Made by a program: the position numbers and the translations under genes. A stretch of 52,515 nucleotides of DNA from CAKSST01 sp045535505 (GTDB lineage Bacteria; Bacillota; Clostridia; Oscillospirales; Acutalibacteraceae), in the NCBI GenBank assembly GCA_045535505.1, contig JAZSLU010000017.1:1-52515 (forward strand). The letters are read 5' to 3'. Under the pieces are notes generated by a model. It was not told the DNA's origin. It saw nothing but the letters and a program-made list of their open reading frames with translations, and searched no databases. Positions 28,347 to 36,266 of the stretch are shown here, piece by piece; the first letter of the stretch is position 1; the number at the start of each line of letters is the position of its first letter.

Positions 28347-28382
28347 AATTAGCCAAGTGTCCTTAAGAGCACTTGGCTAATT
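28347..28382 (-). terminator. Terminator of the catabolic operon
   Basis: Perfect 13-bp inverted repeat AATTAGCCAAGTG / CACTTGGCTAATT with a 10-base loop, 20 bases beyond the stop of the minus-strand glycosidase gene; the minus-strand exit is AATTTTATT. Confidence 0.75.
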
Positions 28383-28402
28383 CAAAGCGTTTATTTTTTT
28401 GC

Positions 28403-30859
28403 TTATTTATTTTCAAATTCTTTAATAAGTCTGCGACAGTTGAGCACTTTTTCAATAAACATATAAGGTGTAAACACATAGTGGTTTGATGCTTCAAAAC
28501 CTACTGTCCTATGTTTGAGTGAGATTTCATAAAGGCTTATTGCAAGTTGTTCTTCCTCTTTTAAAACCTCAATCATTTCTTTATATGCGTTTTGCTGGCG
28601 CAGTCTAATATATTTAATTTGGTTATATACAGAACGGAAAATATCGTAGCAAGCGGTGGCAACATTTGTTACCTCGCTGTCGGGCATGGCTGATAGAAGT
28701 TTGATACCTTCATACCACTTGACCGAGAGCTTTTCGAACTGGCTTTCAAGAATTTCGGGTGTGAAAGGCCCACACCATTTTTCAACAGTATCATAGGGAT
28801 AGCCCGTCATAGTCGCTTTAAGACCACTGGGCTTTGAGAACATCAAGTTTGCGGGGCCTGTAAACATAGGACCTGCATATACCGTTTGTACACTGAAAGG
28901 ATACTCTTTGAAAGCTTCGCCCATAATATCGGTTGCTTTGCGCACAATGTCGGCATTTTTGCCGTAAAGCGTTTTAAGCATATCCATATTGTCGTCGCCG
29001 TCAAAGAAATAAGACGATGCAATTTTAATATTAGGTGAGGGGGCGCCACCAAGCGTCCAGCTGAGCATAATATCATCAACGCCTGCGGCAAGCAAACGTT
29101 CGATGTGGCCCGAAACCAAGCCAAAAACGGGAATATAAGGTACTGCAGAGCATTCCCAGGTATTGTTAATTTGAATTTTTGCCGCAACCTTGTGACCTGT
29201 GTCTTTTATAAGTTTCCAGGTATTTTTTGCGGTCTCACTCGGTGCGGGTAGTGACATTGTGTAGTCCTCAACCTCATTTTCTACACCGGCGATAGAATAT
29301 TTTAGTCTTTCTTCGCTATTGCTCATAATAGAAACGCCCTTGGGTGTTCTGGCAATACAGTCTGCCACGTCAAGACCTTCAATAATGCGCCAACTCCATG
29401 ACCATGCAATAAGGTTGATTTTAGGGTCAACTGCTGTTGCCGCCTCGTAAATGATGCGGTTAACCTCGCTCACAACGTCGGCAGGTGTGCGTTCTTTACA
29501 GCGGGGGCATTCAATGCTTTCACCTGGGAAGCATCTTGAATAGCAGTTGGTCATATTCTCTGATGCGGTGATGGTAAAGAAACCGCCGATACCTGCTGCG
29601 TTTTCGCACAAGGTTGTAATTGCATAATGCAGATAATCCTTTATCTGCTGTGTAGATGTACAAAGCATTGCAGATTTGCCTCTTACTTCGCCCTTGAGTT
29701 CGGGATGCTTATCAAAGAAAGAAAGGGGCATACTGCGGGGTTCGTTAATATAAAGGTAAACCTTTATACCATAGTTTGCCGCTTTTGCAATAATGCGGCG
29801 AAGATTTTCCATACGTTTTTCATAACCGTCGGAAATTTCGGGAGCAAAGGGGAATTTAACAAGTTTATAAAGCACACCCTGCATCCACACGCCGTTAATG
29901 CCAAGACGTGCGTACTGTGCAAGTAACTCGTCAGAGAATGAAACGTCGGGTTCTTCATCAAACACGTTGCCGTACAGGCTGTGATATGAATAAATGTAAC
30001 GAATGCGAAGTTTTGGATGGCGAACTTGAGTGCCTAAAGGAATAACAGGTGCACCTTGCTCGTCCATTTTGTCGCACAGCCACATAAGACCGCGTAGCAA
30101 ACCAACTTCTGCATTTGCACAGATGGTTATGCTGTCGGTAGTAACAATTATTTTATGAGTTTCTTCGTTATCATCAAGGTTTTCTTTTTTGAGGATAATT
30201 TTTTTGTCGTTACCGCACAACTTTATACCCCAGCTTTTCTCTACAATGCCGCTGAAGAAGTTTGCAAAAACAGTTGCACGTTCAAAGCCTGATTGGTCAA
30301 CGATACACCAGCCGTCATTTATTAATGCGCCTTCGGCATTTTTGTTATTCTCGGTAGCAATGGTATCGTTATTAGAAAAGAAATCGAACGCATCGCAATC
30401 GCTTTCCTTCCAAATAGATTTTACAATTTGTGCAATTTCTTTAGTTTGTTCTTTTTGTTCATCATTCAAGGGTTGATATTTAATGGGTTCGCAATCGAAC
30501 TTAAATCTACCAAGCTTGATTGAAAGAAAATCATCCTCTTTAAGCACATAGGCAAGTTCTTCTTCGTTCCAACCAAGAAGTTTAAGCAGCTGATTGTAGG
30601 GCAGAATGTGCCAGTTTTGCTTAATTACTGTAATATATCCGCGTTGCAGCCATACAGAAACATCCTTTTGCTCGGGCAAACCCATATCAAAAGCAAGTTG
30701 CTTTACAGTTGCTTCGTCGGTTTCGAGAACTTCGGCAATTCTTTTTGCGCTAACAAGTTCCCAGTTTCTGAACACAAAGGTTTGCATTGCAGTCGGGAAG
30801 TGCAAAAGTTCTATTGATGAGCCTTCTTTTACAGGTGGCAATACATAGTTTGAATACAC
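28403..30859 (-). CDS. GH20-like glycoside hydrolase of unknown specificity
   Basis: 818 residues. The start is GTG at 30859, chosen because GAGGTG lies exactly seven bases upstream; earlier in-frame TTG and ATG lie in or by a hairpin without a site. Residues 1-150 are helical with an HTH-like look (SAKRIAEVLETDEATVKQLA). Then comes a beta-alpha domain like the non-catalytic domain that precedes GH20/GH67 barrels (ITICANAEVGLLRGLMWLCD). A TIM-barrel follows from about residue 285 (RIRYIYSYHSLYGN, GINGVWMQGVLYKL, GIKVYLYINEP, FFTITASENMTNC, CPRCKERT, INLIAWSWSW). The Glu in TASE is a candidate catalytic residue. No signal peptide, so it is cytoplasmic. It is the last gene of the operon; the substrate is unknown. 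Confidence 0.75.
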   Translation of the reverse strand: MYSNYVLPPVKEGSSIELLHFPTAMQTFVFRNWELVSAKRIAEVLETDEATVKQLAFDMGLPEQKDVSVWLQRGYITVIKQNWHILPYNQLLKLLGWNEEELAYVLKEDDFLSIKLGRFKFDCEPIKYQPLNDEQKEQTKEIAQIVKSIWKESDCDAFDFFSNNDTIATENNKNAEGALINDGWCIVDQSGFERATVFANFFSGIVEKSWGIKLCGNDKKIILKKENLDDNEETHKIIVTTDSITICANAEVGLLRGLMWLCDKMDEQGAPVIPLGTQVRHPKLRIRYIYSYHSLYGNVFDEEPDVSFSDELLAQYARLGINGVWMQGVLYKLVKFPFAPEISDGYEKRMENLRRIIAKAANYGIKVYLYINEPRSMPLSFFDKHPELKGEVRGKSAMLCTSTQQIKDYLHYAITTLCENAAGIGGFFTITASENMTNCYSRCFPGESIECPRCKERTPADVVSEVNRIIYEAATAVDPKINLIAWSWSWRIIEGLDVADCIARTPKGVSIMSNSEERLKYSIAGVENEVEDYTMSLPAPSETAKNTWKLIKDTGHKVAAKIQINNTWECSAVPYIPVFGLVSGHIERLLAAGVDDIMLSWTLGGAPSPNIKIASSYFFDGDDNMDMLKTLYGKNADIVRKATDIMGEAFKEYPFSVQTVYAGPMFTGPANLMFSKPSGLKATMTGYPYDTVEKWCGPFTPEILESQFEKLSVKWYEGIKLLSAMPDSEVTNVATACYDIFRSVYNQIKYIRLRQQNAYKEMIEVLKEEEQLAISLYEISLKHRTVGFEASNHYVFTPYMFIEKVLNCRRLIKEFENK

Positions 30860-30881
30860 GAAAAAACACCTCATTTTTGGT

Positions 30882-30914
30882 ATAGCCAAAGCATTATGGT
30901 AATGCTTTGGCTAT
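30882..30914 (-). other. Perfect 15-bp intercistronic hairpin
   Basis: ATAGCCAAAGCATTA and its exact complement TAATGCTTTGGCTAT, separated by three bases, between the mutarotase-like gene and the glycosidase gene. There is no T-run in the minus-strand direction, so it is probably an mRNA stability or processing element. It also covers the in-frame TTG at 30889, which argues against that start. Confidence 0.75.
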
Positions 30915-30919
30915 CAATT

Positions 30920-31234
30920 TTATTCTTTATAAAATACTTCATTAAGGTCATCGTAATAATGACCTTGGTCGTGATGCAAGAAACAGGGCTTTGAGAAGGT
31001 CCACCATCTTTGCATTACTTCGCTTTGGTCCATACGAGCCATATCACCATCATAATCGTCTCCTGTGTACTCGTAGTAGGTGAAAACCTCAGTACCACGC
31101 ACAGAAATTGAATAATGGTGAATGTGACACTCGTCAAGCAGTTTCATCAAATCTGGCCAAGGGTCAGCGTGAAGCTTGACGTAATCGTCAACTTTTTCCG
31201 GTTTTAAATCAGAATGCAGATTAAAACGTATCAT
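30920..31234 (-). CDS. L-rhamnose mutarotase-like protein
   Basis: RhaM-family (DUF718) dimeric alpha/beta-barrel that interconverts sugar anomers. The 104 residues keep the pattern LKPEKVDDYVKLHADPWPDL, HHYSISVRGTEVFTYYEYTG and the C-terminal WWTFSKPCF. It is four bases from the preceding gene, so tightly co-translated. No rhaA, rhaB or rhaD genes are present, so the true sugar may differ from rhamnose. Confidence 0.85.
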   Translation of the reverse strand: MIRFNLHSDLKPEKVDDYVKLHADPWPDLMKLLDECHIHHYSISVRGTEVFTYYEYTGDDYDGDMARMDQSEVMQRWWTFSKPCFLHHDQGHYYDDLNEVFYKE

Positions 31235-31237
31235 ATT

Positions 31238-31603
31238 TTATACCGCACAGTAGCCTGATACGTAGTAACCCAAGTTGTAACGGCGGTCAAGACGTCCAAA
31301 ACTTGCGCAAACTGCTACGTCACTGATTAACTCAAGTGAGTACTGACCGAAGGGAATCTGGAACTGTTCTTCGCAGAAAGGAAGGTCGGTACGGTAGCAA
31401 ACAACACGCTCGGCAGGAATTGTAAGGTGCAAATTCTTAATGGGGTCTTTGTCTTCGAAGTACAAATTAACGATAATGTGTGCATCAACTTCGTTGCGGT
31501 TTGTTATCATTAATGCTTCATGACCGGGTAATGTAGGGTCGTCACCGTTGCCGGGAAGGTCGCCGTCAACGAACATATAGTGTTTGTATCCAATTTCACT
31601 CAT
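31238..31603 (-). CDS. ASRT-like (sensory rhodopsin transducer family) protein
   Basis: A 121-residue beta-sandwich family first known from Anabaena but widespread in sugar-metabolism clusters of non-phototrophs. Pattern seen: FVDGDLPGNGDD, HEALMITNRNEVDAHIIVNLYFED, LTIPAERVVCYRTDLPF, ELISDVAVCASFGRLDRRYN. No rhodopsin is nearby, so a light role is very unlikely; the family may bind carbohydrate. ATG follows AAGGAG. Confidence 0.75.
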   Translation of the reverse strand: MSEIGYKHYMFVDGDLPGNGDDPTLPGHEALMITNRNEVDAHIIVNLYFEDKDPIKNLHLTIPAERVVCYRTDLPFCEEQFQIPFGQYSLELISDVAVCASFGRLDRRYNLGYYVSGYCAV

Positions 31604-31614
31604 AATAATTCTCC

Positions 31615-32787
31615 TTAAAGGTCTTTCATAAAGTGGTTAAACAATTTGGGTGAGAGTGCCTCGCAACCTGTTTCGGTAATAACGAAACCAGTTTCGATAC
31701 GGCCGCCGTGAAGTTCGGGATGGCCGAAGAAGCTTACGTCGATGTTAACGATAACGCCGGGTGCAAGTTCAAAGTCGCCGTTAGGGCCGAAGAAAGGTGC
31801 TTCAGCTTCCATAAGACCCATTGAATGAGCAAAGGGGCAAACAATGTAGTCTGCAAGACCGTGTTTTTCATAGTACAAACGGCCGGGAACGTCGATTTCA
31901 CGTCCGGTCATGCCGGGTTTAAGCATATCGTATGTAAGACGGAAGGTCTCACGCATGTGGTTAATAAGGTCTTTTTGACGCTGTGTATATTCGCCGCTAA
32001 CGGGAATAGTGTCACCGAAAGTACCTGCATAGCCGTTGATACGAGGAGCAATACCAATCATAACAAGTTCGCCATCCTGCATAACCTTGTTGGTTGCGGT
32101 GGGAACAACTGCTTTTGCACGTGCGCCAGAACCAACGATGGTGCTGTATGCAAAGCTGTTAGCGCCGTTTGCGCGGCAAATTGCTTCACCTGCTGCAGCA
32201 ACTTCATATTCAAATGAGCCGGGACGAATAGCATTAACCATTGCGTCGTATGCTTTGTCGCAAAGAAGAACGGATTTTGTAGCCTGTTCAACTTCCCAAG
32301 GTGTTTTATATGCACGCATATTTTCATATTCTTCGGTGATGTCAACAAGCTCTGAACCTTCGAAACCGGCAGAAACATCCAAATATACCTGGTGGGGAAT
32401 AGTTGTTGTGCCTACGATACCGATTCTGTTGAGCACAGTACCTTCAGATTTAAGCTCATCATTGAGCTGTTTGAAGTCGATAATAGTTGCGTTGGGATAT
32501 TCCTCATCGGGAACCATGAAAACAGGGAAGCAGCGAACCTTTGTGATTGCTGAGTCCATGAGTGCAAAAGGTTCTGATTCGGGGCCGCCGAGAAGGATGG
32601 GTTCGCCGTGGATGGGAACTAAAACTGCACCCTTTTCAAACTGACCGCACCAGCCTGTGAGATACCAACCGTTTGCAACGTTGAGTTCGTCAAAATAAAC
32701 CAAAGCAGCGTCTAAGTTTTTGTCTGCGAGAATTTTGCGAACTCCGTCTAATCTCTTGTCTGTTTCTTGTTTGTTGTAATAAGCCAT
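31615..32787 (-). CDS. M24 pita-bread-fold hydrolase (creatinase/Xaa-Pro peptidase-like)
   Basis: 390 residues with the creatinase N-terminal domain (1-140) and a pita-bread domain. Expected active-site places read IAPRINGYAGTFGDTIPV, FAHSMGLME, NIDVSFFGHPELHGGRIETGFVITETG. The second Asp (GDT), the His and the last Glu are present. The first metal Asp of DxG is missing and a Glu is Asp (NIDVS). An incomplete metal set is known for creatinase, which needs no metal, so an amide or amidine hydrolase role is as likely as a peptidase. It sits between an M81-family gene and the ASRT gene in one operon. Confidence 0.85.
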   Translation of the reverse strand: MAYYNKQETDKRLDGVRKILADKNLDAALVYFDELNVANGWYLTGWCGQFEKGAVLVPIHGEPILLGGPESEPFALMDSAITKVRCFPVFMVPDEEYPNATIIDFKQLNDELKSEGTVLNRIGIVGTTTIPHQVYLDVSAGFEGSELVDITEEYENMRAYKTPWEVEQATKSVLLCDKAYDAMVNAIRPGSFEYEVAAAGEAICRANGANSFAYSTIVGSGARAKAVVPTATNKVMQDGELVMIGIAPRINGYAGTFGDTIPVSGEYTQRQKDLINHMRETFRLTYDMLKPGMTGREIDVPGRLYYEKHGLADYIVCPFAHSMGLMEAEAPFFGPNGDFELAPGVIVNIDVSFFGHPELHGGRIETGFVITETGCEALSPKLFNHFMKDL

Positions 32788-32817
32788 TTTTTAAATTCCT
32801 ACCTTTCAAGAATTTTT

Positions 32818-34227
32818 TTAATTAAAATTATCATCAAGCGGGAACATAGGTCTTCGAATTTTCTTAAGACCCATATCCTGCAGACGTTCTGTTGAAGCGC
32901 CGGGAGTGAATGCCAAAATTGAACGTTCGGCATCTGCGGCAAGTTCTGGGAACAAGTAACCCAATTTTACCACTACGATATGGAATTTGTGGTAATCAAG
33001 GTTAATTGAATCAAATATATCTGGACGGCAAAGAGCGGCACGCTCTTTTGTAACAACGACAGTTATGTCACCGCAGTCAAGCGTTGCGCTTGGACCTGCG
33101 TTGTTGTTTTGATATGAAAGAATGTCGCCACGGTGAATGAGTTTGCCGGTAATTGTAGCGGTTTCGCTTTGGTCTGACAAACTTCCGCCAACCGAAAGGG
33201 TGAGTGTATCTCCGATGTTAGCGGCGTAGCAAGCCTCACAAGCCTTTGCGTCCATAATGCCTGCAAGCAAGGCGTTCTTTGCACCAAACTTTTGCAAAAG
33301 GTTGAGCATATAAGCGTTGTCGCCTGCGGCACCTGCGGTGGTGTTATCACCCGAGTCGGAAACGAAAACGGTTTTTTCACCGGCAGCCATAGCACGTTTA
33401 ATTGCTTCTTCGGGGTCAACCGCTTCGGTCAAAAATTCAAAATCGTAGCGAACGTCATAAAAGCGTTTTGCCAGTTTATCAGCGCACTCTTTTGCAAGAG
33501 TGGTGTCGCTTTCGTGTGTTACCACAAAGTTGGGACCTGTATATTCTTCGTCTATCCAGGGTTGTCCGTTAAAGACCTGAACACTTAACATACCGGGCAG
33601 TTTTTCCATCTGCTCTGCCATTTCCATAATGCTTTTAAGAGGTTCAAGAGATGTTTGAACGGCATCGCCGCAGATAATAACGTTTGCTCTTGAAATTTGA
33701 GGGCTGGGAAGAATGTTTTTATCAATGCACTCAAACAAGAGTTTCATAGCGCGTTGCTCGGTTTCGTCACGGTCGCAGTGGGGAGCAGTGCGGTATCCTG
33801 TTACACAGTTGCAAAGTGTAACAAGTGCATCACTGTTATCTGCATGAAAATCAAGCGCTAATGAAATGGGAATGTCGTAACCAATTTTGTTGCGAATCAT
33901 TCTAAGCAGATATTCTTCAGCAGAGCCTAACTCTTCAACACACATAGCACCATGAAGATATAGCCATATACCGTCAAGGTCGGGTGTTAAGGCATCAACA
34001 ATTTTGTTTGCCATTTTAAGAAAATCTTCTTTAACTGTTGCACCGCCGGGAAGGGCATGAGCATAAATTGTGGGAACAATCTCACAACCGCGCTCTTTAA
34101 GCATATTGCCAACGGCAACCTTTTTAAGCATTGCTTCGCCTTCAGCATAGTCAAAGTTTTCAAACCTTGTGGGAACAGGGGAAAGACTGTTGCCTTCGCA
34201 AAGCATAGCACCAATTGCAATTTTCAT
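32818..34227 (-). CDS. M81-family metallopeptidase (MlrC/microcystinase C-like)
   Basis: 469 residues. The start at 34227 (MKIAIGAMLCEGNSLSP) is set by AAAGGAG; an eight-codon longer frame lacks a site. Family marks are LALDFHADNSD (metal-binding His), GYRTAPHCDRDETEQRA, and FVSDSGDNTTAGAAGDNAYML. MlrC hydrolyses linear peptides in microcystin breakdown, but most family members sit in unrelated catabolic clusters, where they probably open amides or lactams. It is the first gene of the operon; the downstream M24 gene follows after 30 bases. Confidence 0.85.
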   Translation of the reverse strand: MKIAIGAMLCEGNSLSPVPTRFENFDYAEGEAMLKKVAVGNMLKERGCEIVPTIYAHALPGGATVKEDFLKMANKIVDALTPDLDGIWLYLHGAMCVEELGSAEEYLLRMIRNKIGYDIPISLALDFHADNSDALVTLCNCVTGYRTAPHCDRDETEQRAMKLLFECIDKNILPSPQISRANVIICGDAVQTSLEPLKSIMEMAEQMEKLPGMLSVQVFNGQPWIDEEYTGPNFVVTHESDTTLAKECADKLAKRFYDVRYDFEFLTEAVDPEEAIKRAMAAGEKTVFVSDSGDNTTAGAAGDNAYMLNLLQKFGAKNALLAGIMDAKACEACYAANIGDTLTLSVGGSLSDQSETATITGKLIHRGDILSYQNNNAGPSATLDCGDITVVVTKERAALCRPDIFDSINLDYHKFHIVVVKLGYLFPELAADAERSILAFTPGASTERLQDMGLKKIRRPMFPLDDNFN

Positions 34228-34249
34228 AATTTGCTCCTTTCTTGCGAAC

Positions 34250-34313
34250 ATTTACATGGTAAAATGTGCGATTTCTAATAGCAATTTTATCGCACAGGAA
34301 AATATATGTAAAT
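34250..34313 (-). promoter_or_regulatory. Nested inverted repeats in the catabolic operon leader
   Basis: Outer repeat ATTTACAT / ATGTAAAT (34250-34257, 34306-34313) encloses inner repeat TGTGCGAT / ATCGCACA (34265-34272, 34289-34296). They begin at the expected transcription start and end about 23 bases before the ATG. They may be two operator dyads or one long leader hairpin. Confidence 0.6.
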
Positions 34314-34321
34314 TCTTAAAT

Positions 34322-34350
34322 ATTATAAATAATTTGTTTTTATATGTCAA
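34322..34350 (-). promoter_or_regulatory. Consensus promoter of the catabolic operon
   Basis: On the minus strand: perfect TTGACA (34345-34350), 17-base spacer, perfect TATAAT (34322-34327), about 95 bases before the M81 gene. Confidence 0.87.
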
Positions 34351-34354
34351 GTAT

Positions 34355-34391
34355 AAAAAGTGCTTTTTGAGTGCATAAAAAGGCACTTTTT
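34355..34391 (-). terminator. Bidirectional hairpin terminator
   Basis: AAAAAGTGC(TTTTT) pairs with (AAAAA)GGCACTTTTT, a long stem with one bulge. It lies directly upstream of the catabolic promoter and would insulate it from transcription coming out of the tRNA-like locus. Confidence 0.65.
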
Positions 34392-34453
34392 GACATTGTT
34401 AATTAACCATTATTATAAAAAGTTTAAAATTGCATATTTTTATAAAAACAAAA

Positions 34454-34480
34454 AACAAGACAGCTAAAGACTGTCTTGTT
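34454..34480 (-). terminator. Terminator after the left tRNA-Ser 3' half
   Basis: AACAAGACAG / CTGTCTTGTT, seven-base loop, then a minus-strand T-run. It starts three bases beyond the CCA of the tRNA-like sequence, as expected for a tRNA transcription terminator. Confidence 0.85.
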
Positions 34481-34482
34481 TA

Positions 34483-34577
34483 TGGCGGAGATGAAGAGAT
34501 TTGAACTCTTGCGCCCGGGATCGCCGGACCTACCGCATTTCGAGCAAAAGGCAGTATCTTCCGCACCGCCCCTCTCC
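34483..34577 (-). pseudogene. tRNA-Ser-like sequence, hybrid at the left end of the element
   Basis: The minus-strand 3' half is a good tRNA-Ser half: loop CTCGAAA (anticodon CGA), a long variable arm, T-arm AAGAG-TTCAAAT-CTCTT, acceptor CATCTCC, discriminator G and encoded CCA. The 5' part starts GGAGAGG and pairs with the acceptor except for one mismatch. However, the bases before the loop (TTTTG) cannot form a normal anticodon stem with TGCGG, and the D-arm is abnormal. It is best read as a tRNA 3' half joined to element DNA at the core ATTTCGAG (34537-34544), that is, a candidate attL. A strange functional tRNA is not fully excluded. Confidence 0.6.
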
Positions 34578-34609
34578 GTCCCTGAAAACTGCAATGTTTC
34601 CATCTGTTC

Positions 34610-34667
34610 TGCGAGAAATTAAAAAACATCTGAATTTTTGCGAGAAATTTGCGAGATAGATGCGAGA
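34610..34667 (+). repeat. Left-end TGCGAGA repeats (integrase arm-site candidates)
   Basis: TGCGAGA occurs at 34610, 34639, 34650 and 34661; the last three are spaced exactly 11 bases. The same heptamer recurs at the right end with the same spacing. Confidence 0.6.
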
Positions 34668-34723
34668 AAACTTATAAAAACCTTTGTGTGTTCTCGGGCA
34701 AAGAAAACACAAGGAGAATAAAA

Positions 34724-34981
34724 ATGAACCACGAAAAACAAAGAGAAGCATATCAAAAGATGCTCAAAAAATGCCCCGATATCTTAACACCGATGAAAGC
34801 AACCCGATGGTCACCTGTCGGCAAGAACACCATCTACGCCGCGCTCAAAAACGGTGAGATTGAATCCTATACCTACAAAGGCGGTTATATATTCACCAAG
34901 GATGCACTCATCGATTACCTTGTCAGGACTACCAACGACAAAGGCAAACGATATACCATCCGAGGTGGTAAGAAATGTTGA
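34724..34981 (+). CDS. Small helix-turn-helix (excisionase-like) protein
   Basis: 85 residues. The ATG at 34724 follows AAGGAG. Residues 22-70 look like a MerR/excisionase-type winged HTH (WSPVGKNTIYAALKNGEIESYTYKGGYIFTKDALIDYLV). Its ribosome site lies in an imperfect hairpin with CCTTTGTGTG (34681-34690) upstream, so translation may be controlled. It overlaps the next gene by seven bases. A role in element excision or regulation is inferred from its place at the left end. Confidence 0.7.
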   Translation: MNHEKQREAYQKMLKKCPDILTPMKATRWSPVGKNTIYAALKNGEIESYTYKGGYIFTKDALIDYLVRTTNDKGKRYTIRGGKKC

Positions 34982-35535
34982 GTAGCTTACCGCAAGTGCT
35001 GTCGGGAGAACAGGTGCGGTGTGCTTTGCATATCAGTAAACGCAAATGCGCTTGGATGCTCAATAATGGCTTTATCAAATGTCAAAACACCGGCAAGAGA
35101 ACGAGAAAATACGCCGTGTTAAAAGAAGATCTGCTCACCTACATAGAGGACTCGGCAAACCACCCCGAAAAATATGTCACACCTCACGCCGAGTTCTCAA
35201 CCGCAAAGTATGTAACCACACACAAACCTCGACCACGCAAAACAGGATTTCCTTCCTCTCTGCCGTCAACCTTCCGCCCGTGGCTCGAACAGGAATTCGA
35301 AACCGTCCCCGATGCACTCACCGTCCCGAAGGTCATCGCCACCACAGGCTATACCGATAACACCGTCAACCGCTGGCTCCGCCAAGGCTATCTCAAATCC
35401 GTCCAAACCCAAGCCACAAGAATAATCCCAAAACTTTGGCTCATCGACTTCTACTGCTCCTACGCCTACACCATAACAAACATGTCCGATAAACACATCA
35501 AACTAATGCAAAAGTTCTTTAAAGAAAACAAATAA
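34975..35535 (+). CDS. Protein with two excisionase-like HTH domains
   Basis: 186 residues. An N-terminal HTH (VLSGEQVRCALHISKRKCAW, residues 8-55) and a C-terminal one (ALTVPKVIATTGYTDNTVNR, about 115-160) flank a Pro/Arg/Lys-rich linker. It is translationally coupled to the preceding HTH gene. The duplicated domain suggests it bridges two DNA sites, as a directionality factor might; this is inference. Codon use is more C-rich than in the cargo downstream. Confidence 0.68.
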   Translation: MLSSLPQVLSGEQVRCALHISKRKCAWMLNNGFIKCQNTGKRTRKYAVLKEDLLTYIEDSANHPEKYVTPHAEFSTAKYVTTHKPRPRKTGFPSSLPSTFRPWLEQEFETVPDALTVPKVIATTGYTDNTVNRWLRQGYLKSVQTQATRIIPKLWLIDFYCSYAYTITNMSDKHIKLMQKFFKENK

Positions 35536-35546
35536 AACGATTACAA

Positions 35547-35583
35547 AAAATGAACTACTCGAAAAATTTGAGCAGTTCATTTT
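35547..35583 (+). terminator. Hairpin after the left HTH pair
   Basis: AAAATGAACT-A-CTC / GAG-C-AGTTCATTTT, nine-base loop, 11 bases after the stop. Only four T lie at the end, so moderate. Confidence 0.6.
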
Positions 35584-35585
35584 AG

Positions 35586-35639
35586 GTGAAAAAGTGAAGT
35601 TTCACTGAATTTTCACTTTTTCACTCTCAAGAGTGAAAA
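35586..35639 (+). promoter_or_regulatory. Overlapping GTGAA/TTCAC inverted repeats
   Basis: GTGAAAAAGTGAA (35586-35598) is exactly complementary to TTCACTTTTTCAC (35612-35624). The right arm also pairs with the next segment as TTTTCACTC / GAGTGAAAA (35618-35626, 35631-35639). One arm with two partners could be an RNA switch, or the repeated GTGAA pentamers could be an operator, 90 bases before the next gene. Confidence 0.5.
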
Positions 35640-35726
35640 TCCATTTTATACGCATTGATTTTAATGCTGGACTTTCAGCGAAAGCTGTAGTATGTTGTTC
35701 GATAATAAACATTAAGGAGGAAAAGT

Positions 35727-35984
35727 ATGAGTAAGATTTTTTGGAACGATGCAAAGAAAAAGATGCCAACAAAAAGCGGAAGATATATGTGTGTCTGCGA
35801 ACCGATAGTTGATGACGACTACGATGTAGAATGCATATATTTCACTATGGATCTCAGTGGATTGGCTCCCGGCAAATTCAAAAACGAAAAAAGACCAGGT
35901 TGGGTTGAGTGGGATTGCGAGTATGGATATGCAGAAATAAAAGATGTCATGTACTGGTTGCCCTTACCTTCAAAGCCGGATTGA
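35727..35984 (+). CDS. DUF551-like small protein
   Basis: 85 residues with the pattern WNDAKKKMPTKSGRYMCVCEP near the start and KDVMYWLPLPSKP at the end, typical of small phage/element proteins of the DUF551 kind. Function unknown. ATG follows AAGGAGG. It stands alone between two structured intergenic stretches. Confidence 0.65.
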   Translation: MSKIFWNDAKKKMPTKSGRYMCVCEPIVDDDYDVECIYFTMDLSGLAPGKFKNEKRPGWVEWDCEYGYAEIKDVMYWLPLPSKPD

Positions 35985-36012
35985 TTTAGATAGAATTATC
36001 AAGCCAAACATT

Positions 36013-36072
36013 CCAAAGTGCAACACGCAAAGCCTAAATTGCACTTTGGTGACACTTTGGATGTCACTTTGG
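36013..36072 (+). repeat. Phased CACTTTGG array
   Basis: CACTTTGG occurs at 36042-36049, 36053-36060 and 36065-36072 (spacing 11 and 12), preceded by an inverted copy; CCAAAGTGCAA (36013-36023) and TTGCACTTTGG (36039-36049) form a perfect 11-bp dyad. One copy per helical turn suggests a protein-binding array. Confidence 0.6.
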
Positions 36073-36147
36073 GATGACTTTTGATAAAAATAGTGTATAT
36101 AATTTTAACAAAATGCATTTATACTGGAACAGCAGATGATTCAAAAT

Positions 36148-36195
36148 CTCGGCTAAAATGAGAAAATCTCATATTTTAGCCGAGGTTTATTTTTT
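36148..36195 (+). terminator. Terminator before the defence-like module
   Basis: CTCGGCTAAAA / TTTTAGCCGAG plus inner TGAGA / TCTCA, then GTTTATTTTTT. Strong stem, insulating the module downstream. Confidence 0.8.
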
Positions 36196-36266
36196 ATATT
36201 TGGTATGAAATCTTATAAATAGATTTGAGAACTCAATTAAAACTACTGAAATCTCAATAGGATTTA

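Noticed and set aside
31238..31603. Light-sensing role for the ASRT-like gene
   Set aside because: No rhodopsin gene is present and the operon is catabolic; the family name reflects history, not this context.
34483..34577. A complete functional tRNA-Ser or selenocysteine tRNA
   Set aside because: Anticodon-stem pairing fails and there is no UCA anticodon; the six-base D-stem-like pairing alone is not enough. Kept as an att hybrid.
34610..34667. Short CRISPR array
   Set aside because: Seven-base repeats at 11-base spacing with no spacers of normal size and no cas genes.
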